64,000 nt of DNA from an uncultured Bacteroidota bacterium (GCA_903819975.1 CAIJFI010000002.1:62001-126000), one strand, 5' to 3'; positions 8,529 through 18,478 are shown, counted from the first letter of the stretch. Made by a program: numbers and translations. Notes: generated by a model from the sequence alone, not told the origin.

Positions 8529-11156
8529 CTAATCTTGTTTAGGTTCCTTTGGCGCTTTTGGTTCTTTAACCGCTTTCTCTTTTTCTTTTTTTTGCAAAGT
8601 AAAAGTCAAGCCTGTTTTGTCTGCATTTAAATCACCAATTAAAGTATCGCCGGCTTTAACACTAGCATTTAATATTTCCTCTGCCAATGGATCTTCGATA
8701 TGTTTTTGAATGGCTCTGTGTAAAGGTCTTGCCCCAAATTGAACATCATATCCCTTGTCTGCAATAAATTCTTTTGCAGGCTCAGTTAAAACTAAATTCA
8801 ATCCAAGATTAACCAATCTACTTAATACATTTTTCATGATGATATCTATAATCAAATAGATGTTCTCTTTAGTCAATGAATTAAATACTACAACATCATC
8901 AATTCTATTTAAGAACTCAGGAGAGAAAGTACGTTTTAATGCCTTCTCAATAACAGATCTGTTATTTTCTTCGGTTTGTTGAACTCTTGTAGCTGTTGCA
9001 AATCCTACACCATCACCAAACTCTTTTAATTGACGAGCGCCAATATTTGAAGTCATAATGATCATTGTGTTTTTGAAATCTACTTTACGTCCAAGACCAT
9101 CTGTTAAAATTCCATCGTCTAATACTTGTAATAAAATATTATAAATATCCGGATGTGCTTTTTCTATTTCGTCTAATAGTATTACGCAGTATGGCTTACG
9201 ACGCACCTTCTCAGTTAACTGTCCACCCTCTTCATATCCAACATATCCTGGAGGCGCTCCTATTAAACGTGATACAGCAAATTTTTCCATATACTCACTC
9301 ATGTCTATGCGAATTAACGCTTCCTCTGAGTCAAACATGTTTCTTGCTAATGCACGCGCTAATTCGGTTTTACCTACACCCGTTGGACCTAAGAAAATAA
9401 AAGTACCAATTGGTTTTTTCGGGTCTTTTAAGCCTACTCTATTACGTTGAATAGCTTTTACTACTTTACTAATAGCATCGTCTTGACCAATCACCATTCC
9501 TTTCATATCGTCGGCCATCTTGCGCAACTTAGTCGTTTCCGCTTCCACCATACGTTTTACAGGAATGCCTGTCATCATGCTAATTACTTCGGCAATATTT
9601 TCTTCATTAATTGGAAAACGAGCAGTTTTACTTTCATCCTCCCAAGTTAATTTTGCTTTTTCTAATGCCTCTCCTAATTTCTTCTCCGTATCTCTTAAGC
9701 TAGCTGCTTCTTCGAAACGCTGACTTTTCACTACCTTATTTTTCTCCTCCTTAACTTCTTCAATTTGTTTTTCTAAATCAACTATATCTTGAGGAACGTT
9801 AATGTTTTTTAAATGCACTCTTGCACCCACTTCATCCAAAACATCAATTGCTTTGTCTGGCAATAAACGATCCGTCATGTATCTATCACTTAACTTAACA
9901 CAAGCCTCAATCGCCTCCTGGTCGTAAGTTACGCTATGGTAGTCCTCATACTTAGATTTGATATTATTTAAAATAGTTATAGTATCCTCAACACTAGGTG
10001 GTTCAATAATTACCTTTTGGAATCTTCTATCCAATGCACCATCTTTTTCAATATGCATTCTGTACTCGTCTAATGTACTAGCACCAATACATTGCAATTC
10101 ACCTCTTGCTAATGCAGGTTTTACAATGTTAGAAGCATCTAATGAACCACTAGCGCCACCAGCACCTACAATTGTATGAATCTCGTCAATAAATAAAATA
10201 ACATCTCTGCTCTTCTCTAATTCATTCATGATTGCTTTCATACGCTCTTCAAACTGACCACGGTACTTGGTACCTGCAACCAAAGCTGCTAAGTCTAAAG
10301 AAATAACGCGTTTATCAAACAATACACGACTTACTTTTCTTTGAACAATTCTTAAAGCCAAGCCTTCTACTATGGCAGTTTTACCCACACCTGGCTCACC
10401 AATTAAAATAGGATTATTCTTTTTACGGCGACTTAATATTTGACTTACTCTTTCAATTTCTGCATCACGACCCACAATAGGATCCAATGCATCCATTTCG
10501 GCAAGCTTTGTAATATCACGTCCAAAATTATCTAGTACCGGAGTCTTTGATTTGTTTGGTGTACCCGCTTTAGCTTTTGAACCTGTGCCAAAACCGCCAC
10601 CACCTCTTTTTTCATCTTCAAATTCATCATCTTGGTCATCCGAAAATTCAGCTCTTGTAGATCCACTAGATCGACCTGGGCGTTCTGATCTATCCGTATC
10701 GTCTAAACCAGATGGAGATGACCCCACCATACCTAACTCATTACGGAACAAGTCATAGTCAACATCAAATTGATTTAAAATTTGAGTTGCTATATTTTCC
10801 TTATTCTTTAATATACTTAATAATAAATGCTCGGTCTCTACCATCGGGCTTTTCAAAGCCTTCGCCTCTAACACAGTAACGCGAATTACTTTTTCAGCCT
10901 GCTTGGTTAAAGGCAAACTATTAATATTGGCAACATTTTTACCTGACTTGTCTTTTACTGCCAATTCTATTTCCTTTCTTAGTTCAGTCAAATTCACATT
11001 TAACTGTCTTAACACCTTAATAGCAGTATTTTCCTGATCTCTAATAAGTCCAAGCATTAAATGCTCGGCCCCAATAAAGTCGTTCCCTAATCTCAATGCT
11101 TCCTCTCTGCTATAAGAGATGATTTCCTTAACTTGTGTTGAAAAATTATTATCCAT
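8529..11156 (-). CDS. clpC: ATP-dependent Clp protease ATP-binding subunit ClpC
   Basis: An 875-residue AAA+ unfoldase that feeds substrates to ClpP. Two Clp_N repeats occupy residues 1-145. A variable acidic/Gly-rich linker (about 145-205) follows. AAA1 has Walker A GEPGVGKT at 253-260, a UVR-like coiled segment ([18 protein letters not shown]) sits in the middle, and AAA2 has GPTGVGKTE. The segment GDGVGFATA carries VGF in the position of the ClpP-docking loop, which favours ClpC over ClpB. The C-terminus ends in a charged Lys/Glu/Pro tail. It is divergent from the STAS gene. Confidence 0.93.
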   Translation of the reverse strand: MDNNFSTQVKEIISYSREEALRLGNDFIGAEHLMLGLIRDQENTAIKVLRQLNVNLTELRKEIELAVKDKSGKNVANINSLPLTKQAEKVIRVTVLEAKALKSPMVETEHLLLSILKNKENIATQILNQFDVDYDLFRNELGMVGSSPSGLDDTDRSERPGRSSGSTRAEFSDDQDDEFEDEKRGGGGFGTGSKAKAGTPNKSKTPVLDNFGRDITKLAEMDALDPIVGRDAEIERVSQILSRRKKNNPILIGEPGVGKTAIVEGLALRIVQRKVSRVLFDKRVISLDLAALVAGTKYRGQFEERMKAIMNELEKSRDVILFIDEIHTIVGAGGASGSLDASNIVKPALARGELQCIGASTLDEYRMHIEKDGALDRRFQKVIIEPPSVEDTITILNNIKSKYEDYHSVTYDQEAIEACVKLSDRYMTDRLLPDKAIDVLDEVGARVHLKNINVPQDIVDLEKQIEEVKEEKNKVVKSQRFEEAASLRDTEKKLGEALEKAKLTWEDESKTARFPINEENIAEVISMMTGIPVKRMVEAETTKLRKMADDMKGMVIGQDDAISKVVKAIQRNRVGLKDPKKPIGTFIFLGPTGVGKTELARALARNMFDSEEALIRIDMSEYMEKFAVSRLIGAPPGYVGYEEGGQLTEKVRRKPYCVILLDEIEKAHPDIYNILLQVLDDGILTDGLGRKVDFKNTMIIMTSNIGARQLKEFGDGVGFATATRVQQTEENNRSVIEKALKRTFSPEFLNRIDDVVVFNSLTKENIYLIIDIIMKNVLSRLVNLGLNLVLTEPAKEFIADKGYDVQFGARPLHRAIQKHIEDPLAEEILNASVKAGDTLIGDLNADKTGLTFTLQKKEKEKAVKEPKAPKEPKQD

Positions 11157-11163
11157 AAATTTA

Positions 11164-11197
11164 TTTGGAGCTGTTACAAGAATAACGAATATTTTTG
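11164..11197 (+). promoter_or_regulatory. Predicted promoter of the STAS-dnaG pair
   Basis: TATTTTTG at 11190-11197 matches the TAnnTTTG -7 element exactly; TTTG at 11164-11167 lies 22 nt upstream, slightly wide for the -33 box. The STAS ATG is at 11240. Confidence 0.4.
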
Positions 11198-11239
11198 ACC
11201 TAAAGTATGTCTAGTATTACTTGTTATTAACCTTTTATT

Positions 11240-11653
11240 ATGAGCCTAATTCAATACCAAACCGACACCAAGGAAAAATTCACTGTTATCACCTTTCTCA
11301 ATACCCAGCTTAGTTCAAATCTCGTGCCAGAATTGGCCGAATTAACTACGAAATGGGGAAATACTGAGCCTAAAAACCTTGTTTTGAACTTGAAGAACGT
11401 CCAAAACTGGGACGAGGAGGTTATTGAACATATTGCTACTGCCCAAGGTCAATATTATGAGCATAACACTTCCTTTGTGATTTGTGAATTATCCGACAAA
11501 CTTTCGGACATTTTAGACAAAACGGACTATGCCGAACTCCTTAATATGACACCTACCGAATCTGAAGCTTGGGATATAGTCCAGATGGAGGAAATAGAAA
11601 GAGAATTATTAGATAGTGACGATATGGAGTTTTCATTGCCAGAAGCCGAATAA
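11240..11653 (+). CDS. STAS-domain protein lacking the usual phosphorylatable serine
   Basis: A 137-residue protein with a STAS-like fold (anti-sigma-factor-antagonist family). The core strand-loop reads NLVLNLKNVQNWDEEVIEHIA at 47-67. In regulated STAS proteins the loop is DS(S/A)G; here it is D58-E59-E60, so the phospho-acceptor Ser/Thr is replaced by an acidic residue. The C-terminal 30 residues are acidic (EEIERELLDSDDMEF). It ends 17 nt before dnaG on the same strand, so co-transcription is likely. No anti-sigma kinase or sigma partner is nearby. The fold is likely, the role unknown. Confidence 0.75.
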   Translation: MSLIQYQTDTKEKFTVITFLNTQLSSNLVPELAELTTKWGNTEPKNLVLNLKNVQNWDEEVIEHIATAQGQYYEHNTSFVICELSDKLSDILDKTDYAELLNMTPTESEAWDIVQMEEIERELLDSDDMEFSLPEAE

Positions 11654-11670
11654 GCTTTATTTTCGCTCTC

Positions 11671-13599
11671 ATGATTACCTCTCAAACCATTCAACAAATT
11701 ACCAGCCGAATTGACATCATTGATGTTGTTGGGGAATTTGTGAAATTAAAGAAGAGAGGTACCAATTACCTAGGCAACTGCCCTTTTCATAATGAAAAGT
11801 CCCCTTCTTTTACCGTCTCTCCTGCCAAAGAAATTTACAAGTGTTTTGGTTGTGGCAAAAGTGGTAATACCATCACATTTTTGATGGAGCACGAAAAGTA
11901 TAGTTATGTGGAAGCCTTAAGATGGTTAGCCGCTAGATATAATATCGAAATTGAAGAGACCGAAACAAGTCCTGCACAAAAAATGGCACAGCAAGTGGCT
12001 GATAGTTTATACGCTATCAATCATTTTGCAATGGACTGGTTTACTAAACAATATTGGGAGACTGAATTAGGTGAGACCATCGCTCAAAGCTATATGCAGC
12101 ATCGTGGTTTTTTAAAGCCTATTATTGAAAAGTTTAAGATTGGCTATAACCCATCCGACAAAGATGGTTTAGCAAAAGCCCTTATCCTGAATCAATTTAA
12201 TCCTGAGTTATTTGCAAGGACCGGATTGGTCGTTGAACGAAACGGGGAATGGCAGGATAATTACAGAGACCGTATCATATTCCCAATACATAATACTACG
12301 GGAAAGATTATTGGTTTTGGCGCTAGACAAATTGCTAAAAACGACCGATCTCCAAAGTATATTAATACCCCAGAAAATGAGATTTATGTAAAGAGTAAGA
12401 TTCTTTATGGATCTTATTTTGCACGTAATTCAATTAATAGCAACGACGAATGTTTATTGGTAGAAGGTTATACGGACGTGGTGAGTTTACACCAAGCTGG
12501 CATTGAAAATGTGGTGGCAAGTGGTGGAACTTCATTAACCATTGATCAGTTAAGATTAATTAAAAAGTATACTCAAAACCTTACCATAATTTATGATGGT
12601 GATAGTGCAGGTGTAAAAGCTGCATTGCGTGGATTGGATATGGCTTTGGAAGAAGGTTTGAATGTGCAACTAGTATTAATCCCAGACAAAGAAGATCCAG
12701 ATAGTTATGTAAACAAGGTTGGACCAGATGCATTCAGGGAGTTTGTTCAAAGTAACAAAAAGGACTTTGTCTTATTCCAATTAGAAGTTCAATTAAAGGA
12801 CGTTGGCACAGATTTAAATAAGAAAAATTTACTTGTGAATCAGATTGCTGAAACACTAAGTAAAATTAATAAAGCAGAGGATTTTACCAAGCTACAAGAG
12901 TATGTAAGAAAATGTAGCTCCTTATTACGCATTGACGAGACTGGACTAACGCAGTTAGTAAACAAGTTTAAGCGTGATAAAATAGTTAAGGAAGAAAAGA
13001 AAATGTCTTTTGACGAAGCGGCTATTTTAATGCCAAGCTTCCCTACTGTCGAACCCGAGGATCAGAATTTTGATTTATTCACGGACCGTGATTTAGCGCA
13101 TGAAAAGAACTTGGTAAAACTTGTTATTGAACATGGCATTGAACATAATAGCGAGGGTAAATTTATTGCACAATTTGTGTTTGACGAGATCGAAGGATTC
13201 CCATTAGAAAATGCAGACATGATTTATTTAATGGACGCTTATAAAAAATGGTTCTACGAAGGCAAAATGCCTGACGGCAAAACCCTGCAATATCACCAGG
13301 ATGAAAGAGTTCAAAAATGGGTGGTTACTTTGCTAGAACCCGAGCAGGAGTTGAGTCTTAGGTGGAATGAGAAATTGGGTATTAAAAAGAAAGTAGAAGA
13401 AAAAGATATAATGGTGGAAATTAATATCAGTCTTTTATACTTTAAGTTACGCAAGATTAAAAAGATGATTACTCAAAATCAATCTGATTTAGAGACTGCG
13501 CCTGAGACCGAACAAATTCAATTATTACAAATCCACAAGCATTTAAAAGATATAGAAAAGGAACTTACTTCTACAATTGGCACTGTGATTTACAAATAA
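11671..13599 (+). CDS. dnaG: DNA primase DnaG
   Basis: A 642-residue primase that lays RNA primers at the replication fork. The CHC2 zinc finger is at the N-terminus (C37, H40, C58, C61 in CPFH and CFGC). The catalytic core includes the segment RDRIIFPIHNTTGKIIGFGAR, and the TOPRIM domain shows LLVEGYTDVVSLHQAG and IYDGDSAGVKAA. The C-terminal 200 residues form the helicase-binding region, which is poorly conserved as usual. The ATG at 11671 places the zinc finger at the family position. It probably shares a transcript with the STAS gene; a weak hairpin at 13602 ends it. Confidence 0.95.
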   Translation: MITSQTIQQITSRIDIIDVVGEFVKLKKRGTNYLGNCPFHNEKSPSFTVSPAKEIYKCFGCGKSGNTITFLMEHEKYSYVEALRWLAARYNIEIEETETSPAQKMAQQVADSLYAINHFAMDWFTKQYWETELGETIAQSYMQHRGFLKPIIEKFKIGYNPSDKDGLAKALILNQFNPELFARTGLVVERNGEWQDNYRDRIIFPIHNTTGKIIGFGARQIAKNDRSPKYINTPENEIYVKSKILYGSYFARNSINSNDECLLVEGYTDVVSLHQAGIENVVASGGTSLTIDQLRLIKKYTQNLTIIYDGDSAGVKAALRGLDMALEEGLNVQLVLIPDKEDPDSYVNKVGPDAFREFVQSNKKDFVLFQLEVQLKDVGTDLNKKNLLVNQIAETLSKINKAEDFTKLQEYVRKCSSLLRIDETGLTQLVNKFKRDKIVKEEKKMSFDEAAILMPSFPTVEPEDQNFDLFTDRDLAHEKNLVKLVIEHGIEHNSEGKFIAQFVFDEIEGFPLENADMIYLMDAYKKWFYEGKMPDGKTLQYHQDERVQKWVVTLLEPEQELSLRWNEKLGIKKKVEEKDIMVEINISLLYFKLRKIKKMITQNQSDLETAPETEQIQLLQIHKHLKDIEKELTSTIGTVIYK

Positions 13600-13601
13600 A
13601 A

Positions 13602-13627
13602 AATCCCCTAACATTCATTAGAGGATT
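13602..13627. terminator. Likely bidirectional terminator between dnaG and the DUF3052/YdeI gene
   Basis: A hairpin of 5 bp, one mismatch and 4 bp (13602-13611 with 13618-13627) with a 6-nt loop. It is flanked by A-runs on the left and T-rich sequence on the right, between two convergent genes. Confidence 0.6.
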
Positions 13628-13664
13628 CTTATATATTTACTAACTAATACTTTTGTTTTAATGA

Positions 13665-14333
13665 CTACTTCTCCGAAGGGTTATTCTTACCAGCCAATAA
13701 CTTTTCTAAAGTAGCTTCCAAACGCTTCTGTTTGGTTTCTTCTTTCTTTGCGCCTTGTATCCAGCTTAAATATTCCTTTTGATTGATGATAGAAAGAGAA
13801 GTGAAAAAATCTCTTGCTTCGTCATGTGCTGCTAATATCTTATCAAGTTCGATAGGTAAAGCGATGATTCTTTTTTCAAAATCGTCTACTTTAATATCTG
13901 CAGCTTTGAATTCAACAAATGATCGGTTCTTATTTGGCAATTGATCTACTTTCTTAAAACGCATTGCTGTCCAAACATGATCCAATGTAACTTGTCTGAT
14001 AGCCTCGTATTCATTTTTTGAAAGAATCTCCCAACTAGCGTCTCTGTTTAAATCAGAAACAATCTTGGAAGTGGTTTTTGGATAAGAAATCCAAAGTTTA
14101 CTTTCTGGATGTAATGCGGAAAAAACTTCTTTTAAAATATTATTAAGCTGAAATTGGTTGATTGCAAAAATTAAAGCAAAATCAATCTTCCTTGTTTTTA
14201 ATAATGGAGTGATGTTTTTGTTGTAGTTCAGTTTTGCGAATTGTTTCTCAATTGAAGAAGGCAATCCTTGAATCAGTAAATTTTTCTCTTCTTTCAACTG
14301 CAACTTCTCTAAAATATGCTGAGGACCTGTCAT
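13665..14333 (-). CDS. DUF3052-like / YdeI-OmpD-associated fusion protein
   Basis: A 222-residue soluble protein that looks like two pieces. Residues 1 to about 125 resemble DUF3052 (KLWISYPKTTSKIVSDLNRD, then DHVWTAMRFKK). The C-terminal part resembles the YdeI/OmpD-associated family: DFFTSLSIINQKEYLSWIQG followed by a KKEETKQKRLEATLEKLLAGK helix. Neither part has an assigned biochemical activity that I can name. It is a single gene with its own promoter (14357-14386), convergent with dnaG. The C-terminal assignment is more secure than the N-terminal one. Confidence 0.65.
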   Translation of the reverse strand: MTGPQHILEKLQLKEEKNLLIQGLPSSIEKQFAKLNYNKNITPLLKTRKIDFALIFAINQFQLNNILKEVFSALHPESKLWISYPKTTSKIVSDLNRDASWEILSKNEYEAIRQVTLDHVWTAMRFKKVDQLPNKNRSFVEFKAADIKVDDFEKRIIALPIELDKILAAHDEARDFFTSLSIINQKEYLSWIQGAKKEETKQKRLEATLEKLLAGKNNPSEK

Positions 14334-14356
14334 AAGTAAAAATATTTACGGGAGAG

Positions 14357-14386
14357 CAAAGTTACTAAATTCTAAGTTAGTACAAA
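14357..14386 (-). promoter_or_regulatory. Predicted promoter of the DUF3052/YdeI gene
   Basis: On the minus strand TTTG (14386-14383), an 18-nt spacer and TAACTTTG (14364-14357) match the TTTG/TAnnTTTG pattern. The start codon at 14333 lies 23 nt downstream. Confidence 0.55.
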
Positions 14387-14438
14387 TAGTAAATCAATAA
14401 AAAGATATAAAAAGCTGAAAACCAGAGAGTTAATCCAA

Positions 14439-15071
14439 TTAAGAATTATTCTTTTTCTTAAACAAAGGAACCTTATTTTCGGTGCCTTTTAATAGTCTTG
14501 TGATGTTCTTTTGGTGTGTAATAATCACCATTAAAGCCACAATAATTGCGAATAATCGGTATAAAGTCTCCTTTTCGTTAAAGATGAATAGGATTAATAC
14601 CATAAATGCTACGCCAGCCAACATAGAACTAAGTGAAACAAAGCGAGTGGTTACTAAGGTAAAAAGGAACACTACTAGGCATAATAAAGCAACTATTGGC
14701 TGAATTGCCAAAGCCATCCCTAAAATGGTAGCAACCCCCTTTCCTCCTCTAAAACCTGCCCAGATTGGGAAAATATGCCCAACTACCGAAGCCAATCCAA
14801 GTATTATCATAAAATTGGTTCTAGCCAATTCATCGGTTAAGTAAAAGGGAATAGTAATGTATAAAGAAGTTGCAATGATACCTTTTGTAACGTCTACAAG
14901 CATTACAATGCTTCCCCATTTGGATCCTAAAACCCTAAAAGAGTTAGTAGCTCCAGCGTTCCCACTACCGTAATCACGAATGTCAATATTAAAAACAGAC
15001 TTACTAATCCATACCGATGTAGGTATAGATCCTATTAAATATGCTAAAATGACTAAAATTGATTCGTTCAT
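14439..15071 (-). CDS. plsY: Glycerol-3-phosphate acyltransferase PlsY
   Basis: A 210-residue inner-membrane enzyme that acylates glycerol-3-phosphate with acyl-phosphate, the first step of phospholipid synthesis. Several hydrophobic segments are visible, with the PlsY loops GSGNAGATNSFRVLG (residues 37-51) and GFRGGKGVATILG, plus a GHIFPIW segment. The tail is basic (RLLKGTENKVPLFKKK). Length is typical. A TATATTTG box lies 20 nt before the ATG. It is separated from prmA by 74 nt. Confidence 0.95.
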   Translation of the reverse strand: MNESILVILAYLIGSIPTSVWISKSVFNIDIRDYGSGNAGATNSFRVLGSKWGSIVMLVDVTKGIIATSLYITIPFYLTDELARTNFMIILGLASVVGHIFPIWAGFRGGKGVATILGMALAIQPIVALLCLVVFLFTLVTTRFVSLSSMLAGVAFMVLILFIFNEKETLYRLFAIIVALMVIITHQKNITRLLKGTENKVPLFKKKNNS

Positions 15072-15091
15072 TGATTCCTGGTTGGGACATA

Positions 15092-15099
15092 CAAATATA
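15092..15099 (-). promoter_or_regulatory. Predicted -7 box for plsY
   Basis: TATATTTG on the minus strand, 20 nt before the plsY ATG (15071). No convincing -33 box at the expected spacing. Confidence 0.35.
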
Positions 15100-15145
15100 C
15101 GCCCAAAAAGTTTAATGATTTGTTAACATGGGGTAATTTGGTAGA

Positions 15146-16057
15146 CTAAGGTCTTATAAAAAGAAGGCTTACCCACCCATTCAAAGGGTTGTTTTGGACA
15201 TATTCCCAGCCATTTTCTGTTGCCAATTTTACCATATCTTCTTGATCTTCAATCAATAAGCCACTTAATACTAATTGGCCGCCTTTTTTACCCGCCTGGC
15301 TAAGTTCCAACATATTGGCTTCAATGATATGCCTATTTACATTGGCTAGAATTATGTCGAATTGCGCGTTTTGAATGGCAGATTCCACTTTTTGAATGGA
15401 AATCACCCTGCTATCGTTGGTTTGAATATTCTCTATGGAGTTTTCAATACACCAGTCGTCATTGTCTACAGCCAATACACTAGAAGCACCTAATTTTTCG
15501 GCTAAAATGGCCAAAATTCCAGTTCCTGACCCAAAATCATAGACCGTTTTACCATTAAAATCCATCTTTCCCATTAATTGCATCACAGTAAATGTGGTTG
15601 CATGATGCCCTGTACCGAAGCTCATTTTTGGAGTAATATGAATTTCATGTTGGACCGCTGGTTCAAATGGTGGATGAAAATGTGCTATTATTCCTACAAA
15701 ATCATCTACCCTAACAGGCTCAAAATTGGACTCCCAAATAGCATTCCAATTTTCCTCTTTAACAATTGATTTAGAGTAAGTTAAATTATGTTGTTTAAAT
15801 ATTATTTCTAATTCTTTTTCTATTGATTGCTCTTCAAAATCACTAGCTAAAATATAAGTTTTACAATGCCCCGCACCGGACCCTAAACCTGCCGTTGCTC
15901 CTAGGATACTACTCAGTCCTACTCCGTTATTGATTCCGGTAGCCGCTTCTTCCTCATTAAAGCCATCAAAACCTAGTTCGGCTAATTGGGCAACTAGCAT
16001 GTCGAATTGGTCCTGATCCTTAAAATCAAAGGCTATTTGGATGTACTCTCTAGGCAT
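15146..16057 (-). CDS. prmA: Ribosomal protein L11 methyltransferase PrmA
   Basis: A 303-residue SAM-dependent methyltransferase that trimethylates ribosomal protein L11. The N-terminal substrate-recognition domain starts YIQIAFDFKDQDQFDML. The catalytic domain has KMSFGTGHHATT, SAM motif I DFGSGTGILAILAEKLGA, the acidic AVDNDDWCIEN and DIILANVNRHII (NxN-type motif). Length matches the family. It lies downstream of the pnp terminator region and has its own TATCTTTG box 17 nt before the ATG. Confidence 0.93.
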   Translation of the reverse strand: MPREYIQIAFDFKDQDQFDMLVAQLAELGFDGFNEEEAATGINNGVGLSSILGATAGLGSGAGHCKTYILASDFEEQSIEKELEIIFKQHNLTYSKSIVKEENWNAIWESNFEPVRVDDFVGIIAHFHPPFEPAVQHEIHITPKMSFGTGHHATTFTVMQLMGKMDFNGKTVYDFGSGTGILAILAEKLGASSVLAVDNDDWCIENSIENIQTNDSRVISIQKVESAIQNAQFDIILANVNRHIIEANMLELSQAGKKGGQLVLSGLLIEDQEDMVKLATENGWEYVQNNPLNGWVSLLFIRP

Positions 16058-16074
16058 GAATATGTATTAAGGCA

Positions 16075-16082
16075 CAAAGATA
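16075..16082 (-). promoter_or_regulatory. Predicted -7 box for prmA
   Basis: TATCTTTG on the minus strand, 17 nt before the prmA ATG at 16057; between the pnp terminator (16122-16149) and prmA, which suits a separate transcription unit. Confidence 0.4.
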
Positions 16083-16117
16083 ACTTTATGCAGATGAATA
16101 CCTCCGGATTAGGGTAA

Positions 16118-16149
16118 TAAAAAATCCCCCCGATTACTCGAGAGGATTT
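16118..16149 (-). terminator. Terminator of pnp
   Basis: On the minus strand AAATCCTCT pairs with GGGGGATTT (9 bp including two G-U pairs; plus coordinates 16122-16149) around a 10-nt loop, followed by TTTTTTATT. Located 35 nt after the pnp stop. Confidence 0.75.
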
Positions 16150-16184
16150 CAATATTTGTGATCAACGTTATTAGACGTAGAAAA

Positions 16185-18338
16185 TTATGCTTGAGGGCCG
16201 CGGTCTTCGCGAGGCGCTTGCTCTGGCTTAGGTAATAAAGCTTTGTGGCTTAATTTGAATTTACCTGTTTTAGGATCCAACCCAACCAATTTCACTTTTA
16301 CTTCGTCGCCTTCTTTGAAAATACCATCCATTGTTTCCAAACGCTTCCAGCTAATTTCACTAATGTGTAATAAGCCTTGTTTGCCTGGCATGAATTCAAC
16401 GAAAGCACCAAACTCTTTAATTCCTTTCACAACGCCATCATAAACGTCTCCGATTTCTGGAACCGCTACAATACCATTAATCCATCTTACAGCAGCGTCA
16501 AGGCTATCCTTATTCGCAGAGAAGATGCTTACTTCACCATGATTGTCAACTTCTTCAATATTGATAGTTGCACCAGTAGTTCTTTGCATTTCTTGAATAA
16601 TCTTACCACCTGGCCCGATTACTGCACCAATGTATTCCTTATCAATTATTAATTTAACCATTCTTGGAGCATGAGGCTTCACATCTGCTCTTGCAGCTGG
16701 CATACACTCATACATTGCATTTAATATGTGTAAGCGACCTTTTTTAGCTTGAGACAATGCTTCACGCATAATATCCATGCTTAAACCGTCTACTTTAATA
16801 TCCATTTGAACGCCACAGATACCATCACGCGTACCCGTAACTTTAAAGTCCATATCACCTAAATGATCCTCGTCGCCTAAGATATCTGTTAAGATTGCAT
16901 ACTTGCCATCTTCTCTTGAAATTAATCCCATTGCCACACCACTTACGTGCTTAGGCACTGGAACACCTGCATCCATCAATGCTAATGAACCTGCACAAAC
17001 TGTTGCCATTGAAGACGAACCGTTTGATTCTAAGATATCAGAAACTACACGCAATGTGTAAGGGAATACAGTACTATCTGGTAACATTTGTTTTAAAGAA
17101 CGTTGTGCTAAGTTACCATGACCTACTTCACGACGACCTACACCACGCATCATTTTCACTTCACCTGTTGAGAATGGAGGGAAATTATAGTGTAAGAAGA
17201 ATTTTTGATATTCAGCGCTTTGTGCAGTCTCTTGCATTAACTCGTCTAACTTAGTTCCTAATGTTACTGTAGTTAAAGATTGAGTCTCTCCTCTTGTAAA
17301 TAAAGATGATCCGTGTGGAGTTGGTAATGGAGAAGTTTCCATAGCTAATGGACGTACTTGATCTAACGCACGGCCGTCTAAACGAATACGGCTATCAACC
17401 ATCATGTCTCTTACCACTTCCCATTTAAGATCTTCATAGTACTTACCAGCTAATTTCTTTTGCAAGTCAGTAATCTCAGTTCCCAAATGCTCTAATATTT
17501 CTTTTTTCAATGCAGAAAATGCATCGCTTCTTTCATGTTTTGCAGAACCTAATCTTGCGATAGCGTCTACTTTTGCTTTTGCAAATGCATATACTTTTTC
17601 GCGGATTGTTTCGTCTTGTTCTGGTTTTTTGTAATCACGTAATTCAGTGATGCCAACAATTTTTCTTAATTCAGCTTGTGCTTTAATTTGCTTGCGAATT
17701 GCTTCGTGTGCAATTTCTAAACACTGAACTAATTCTTCCTCAGAACATTCTTTTGCTTCACCTTCTACCATCATCAAGTTTTTCTCAGTAGCAGCAATGA
17801 TAAATTCTAATTCACATTTAGCTAATTCAGCTTTTGAAGGATTGATAACAAATTTGCCATCGATCTTTGCAATTCTTACTTCAGAAATAATTTCTTTAAT
17901 AGGAATATTTGAAACTGCTAATGCTGCAGATGCTGCTAAACATGCTAATGAATCTGGCATTACATTCTCATCGCTAGATACCAATGAGATTAATACTTGC
18001 ACATCACATAAATAATCTTCAGGGAATAAAGGTCTTAACGCACGGTCAATTAGACGGCTTGTTAAAATTTCGTAATCGTTTAAACGTGCTTCTCTTTTAA
18101 AGAATGAACCAGGAATACGGCCTGCAGATGCAAACTTTTCTTGGTAGTCAACGCTTAATGGGAAAAAGTCTTGACCATCTTTAGGGTCTTTGTTAGCTAC
18201 TACTGTTGCTAACAAAATACAATTTCCTTGTCTGATGGTAACAGCTCCGTCTGCTTGACGAGCTAACTTACCAGTTTCTATAAATATTTCTTGTCCAGGA
18301 TTAACCTCGAACTTTACTGATTTCGGTTGTGATAACAT
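16185..18338 (-). CDS. pnp: Polyribonucleotide nucleotidyltransferase (PNPase)
   Basis: A 717-residue 3'-5' phosphorolytic exoribonuclease of RNA decay. Two RNase PH-like domains (first ETGKLARQADGAVTIRQG, second GSSLFTRGETQSLTTVTLG) flank an all-helical linker. The KH domain (IGPGGKIIQEMQRTTG) and S1 domain (YDGVVKGIKEFGAFVEF) follow. I start at the ATG 18338 (MLSQPKSVKF). The reading frame is open upstream to a TTG at 18374 that would add 12 unconserved residues. It follows rpsO by 140 nt, the conserved rpsO-pnp order, with a hairpin in the gap at 18430. Confidence 0.96.
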   Translation of the reverse strand: MLSQPKSVKFEVNPGQEIFIETGKLARQADGAVTIRQGNCILLATVVANKDPKDGQDFFPLSVDYQEKFASAGRIPGSFFKREARLNDYEILTSRLIDRALRPLFPEDYLCDVQVLISLVSSDENVMPDSLACLAASAALAVSNIPIKEIISEVRIAKIDGKFVINPSKAELAKCELEFIIAATEKNLMMVEGEAKECSEEELVQCLEIAHEAIRKQIKAQAELRKIVGITELRDYKKPEQDETIREKVYAFAKAKVDAIARLGSAKHERSDAFSALKKEILEHLGTEITDLQKKLAGKYYEDLKWEVVRDMMVDSRIRLDGRALDQVRPLAMETSPLPTPHGSSLFTRGETQSLTTVTLGTKLDELMQETAQSAEYQKFFLHYNFPPFSTGEVKMMRGVGRREVGHGNLAQRSLKQMLPDSTVFPYTLRVVSDILESNGSSSMATVCAGSLALMDAGVPVPKHVSGVAMGLISREDGKYAILTDILGDEDHLGDMDFKVTGTRDGICGVQMDIKVDGLSMDIMREALSQAKKGRLHILNAMYECMPAARADVKPHAPRMVKLIIDKEYIGAVIGPGGKIIQEMQRTTGATINIEEVDNHGEVSIFSANKDSLDAAVRWINGIVAVPEIGDVYDGVVKGIKEFGAFVEFMPGKQGLLHISEISWKRLETMDGIFKEGDEVKVKLVGLDPKTGKFKLSHKALLPKPEQAPREDRGPQA

Positions 18339-18429
18339 TTTTAATTTTTTTGGTGTGCAGGAATCTAGATTCAATGGAATCTTTTACAAATTGCTACTTG
18401 AAAAATAATAGACGTATATAAACAACTAA

Positions 18430-18454
18430 TCCCAACCGTGTTGTACAGTTGGGA
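18430..18454 (-). other. Hairpin in the rpsO-pnp intergenic region
   Basis: A 7-bp stem (TCCCAAC 18430-18436 with GTTGGGA 18448-18454) and an 11-nt loop. There is no strong U-tract after it on the minus strand, so partial termination or RNA processing are both possible; in E. coli a processing stem lies at the same relative place. Confidence 0.5.
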
Positions 18455-18478
18455 CAGCTATTATAAGTAGTTCTTGAA

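Noticed and set aside
18339-18374. Longer pnp start at a TTG
   Set aside because: Adds 12 residues not found in PNPase; the ATG at 18338 begins the family N-terminus.
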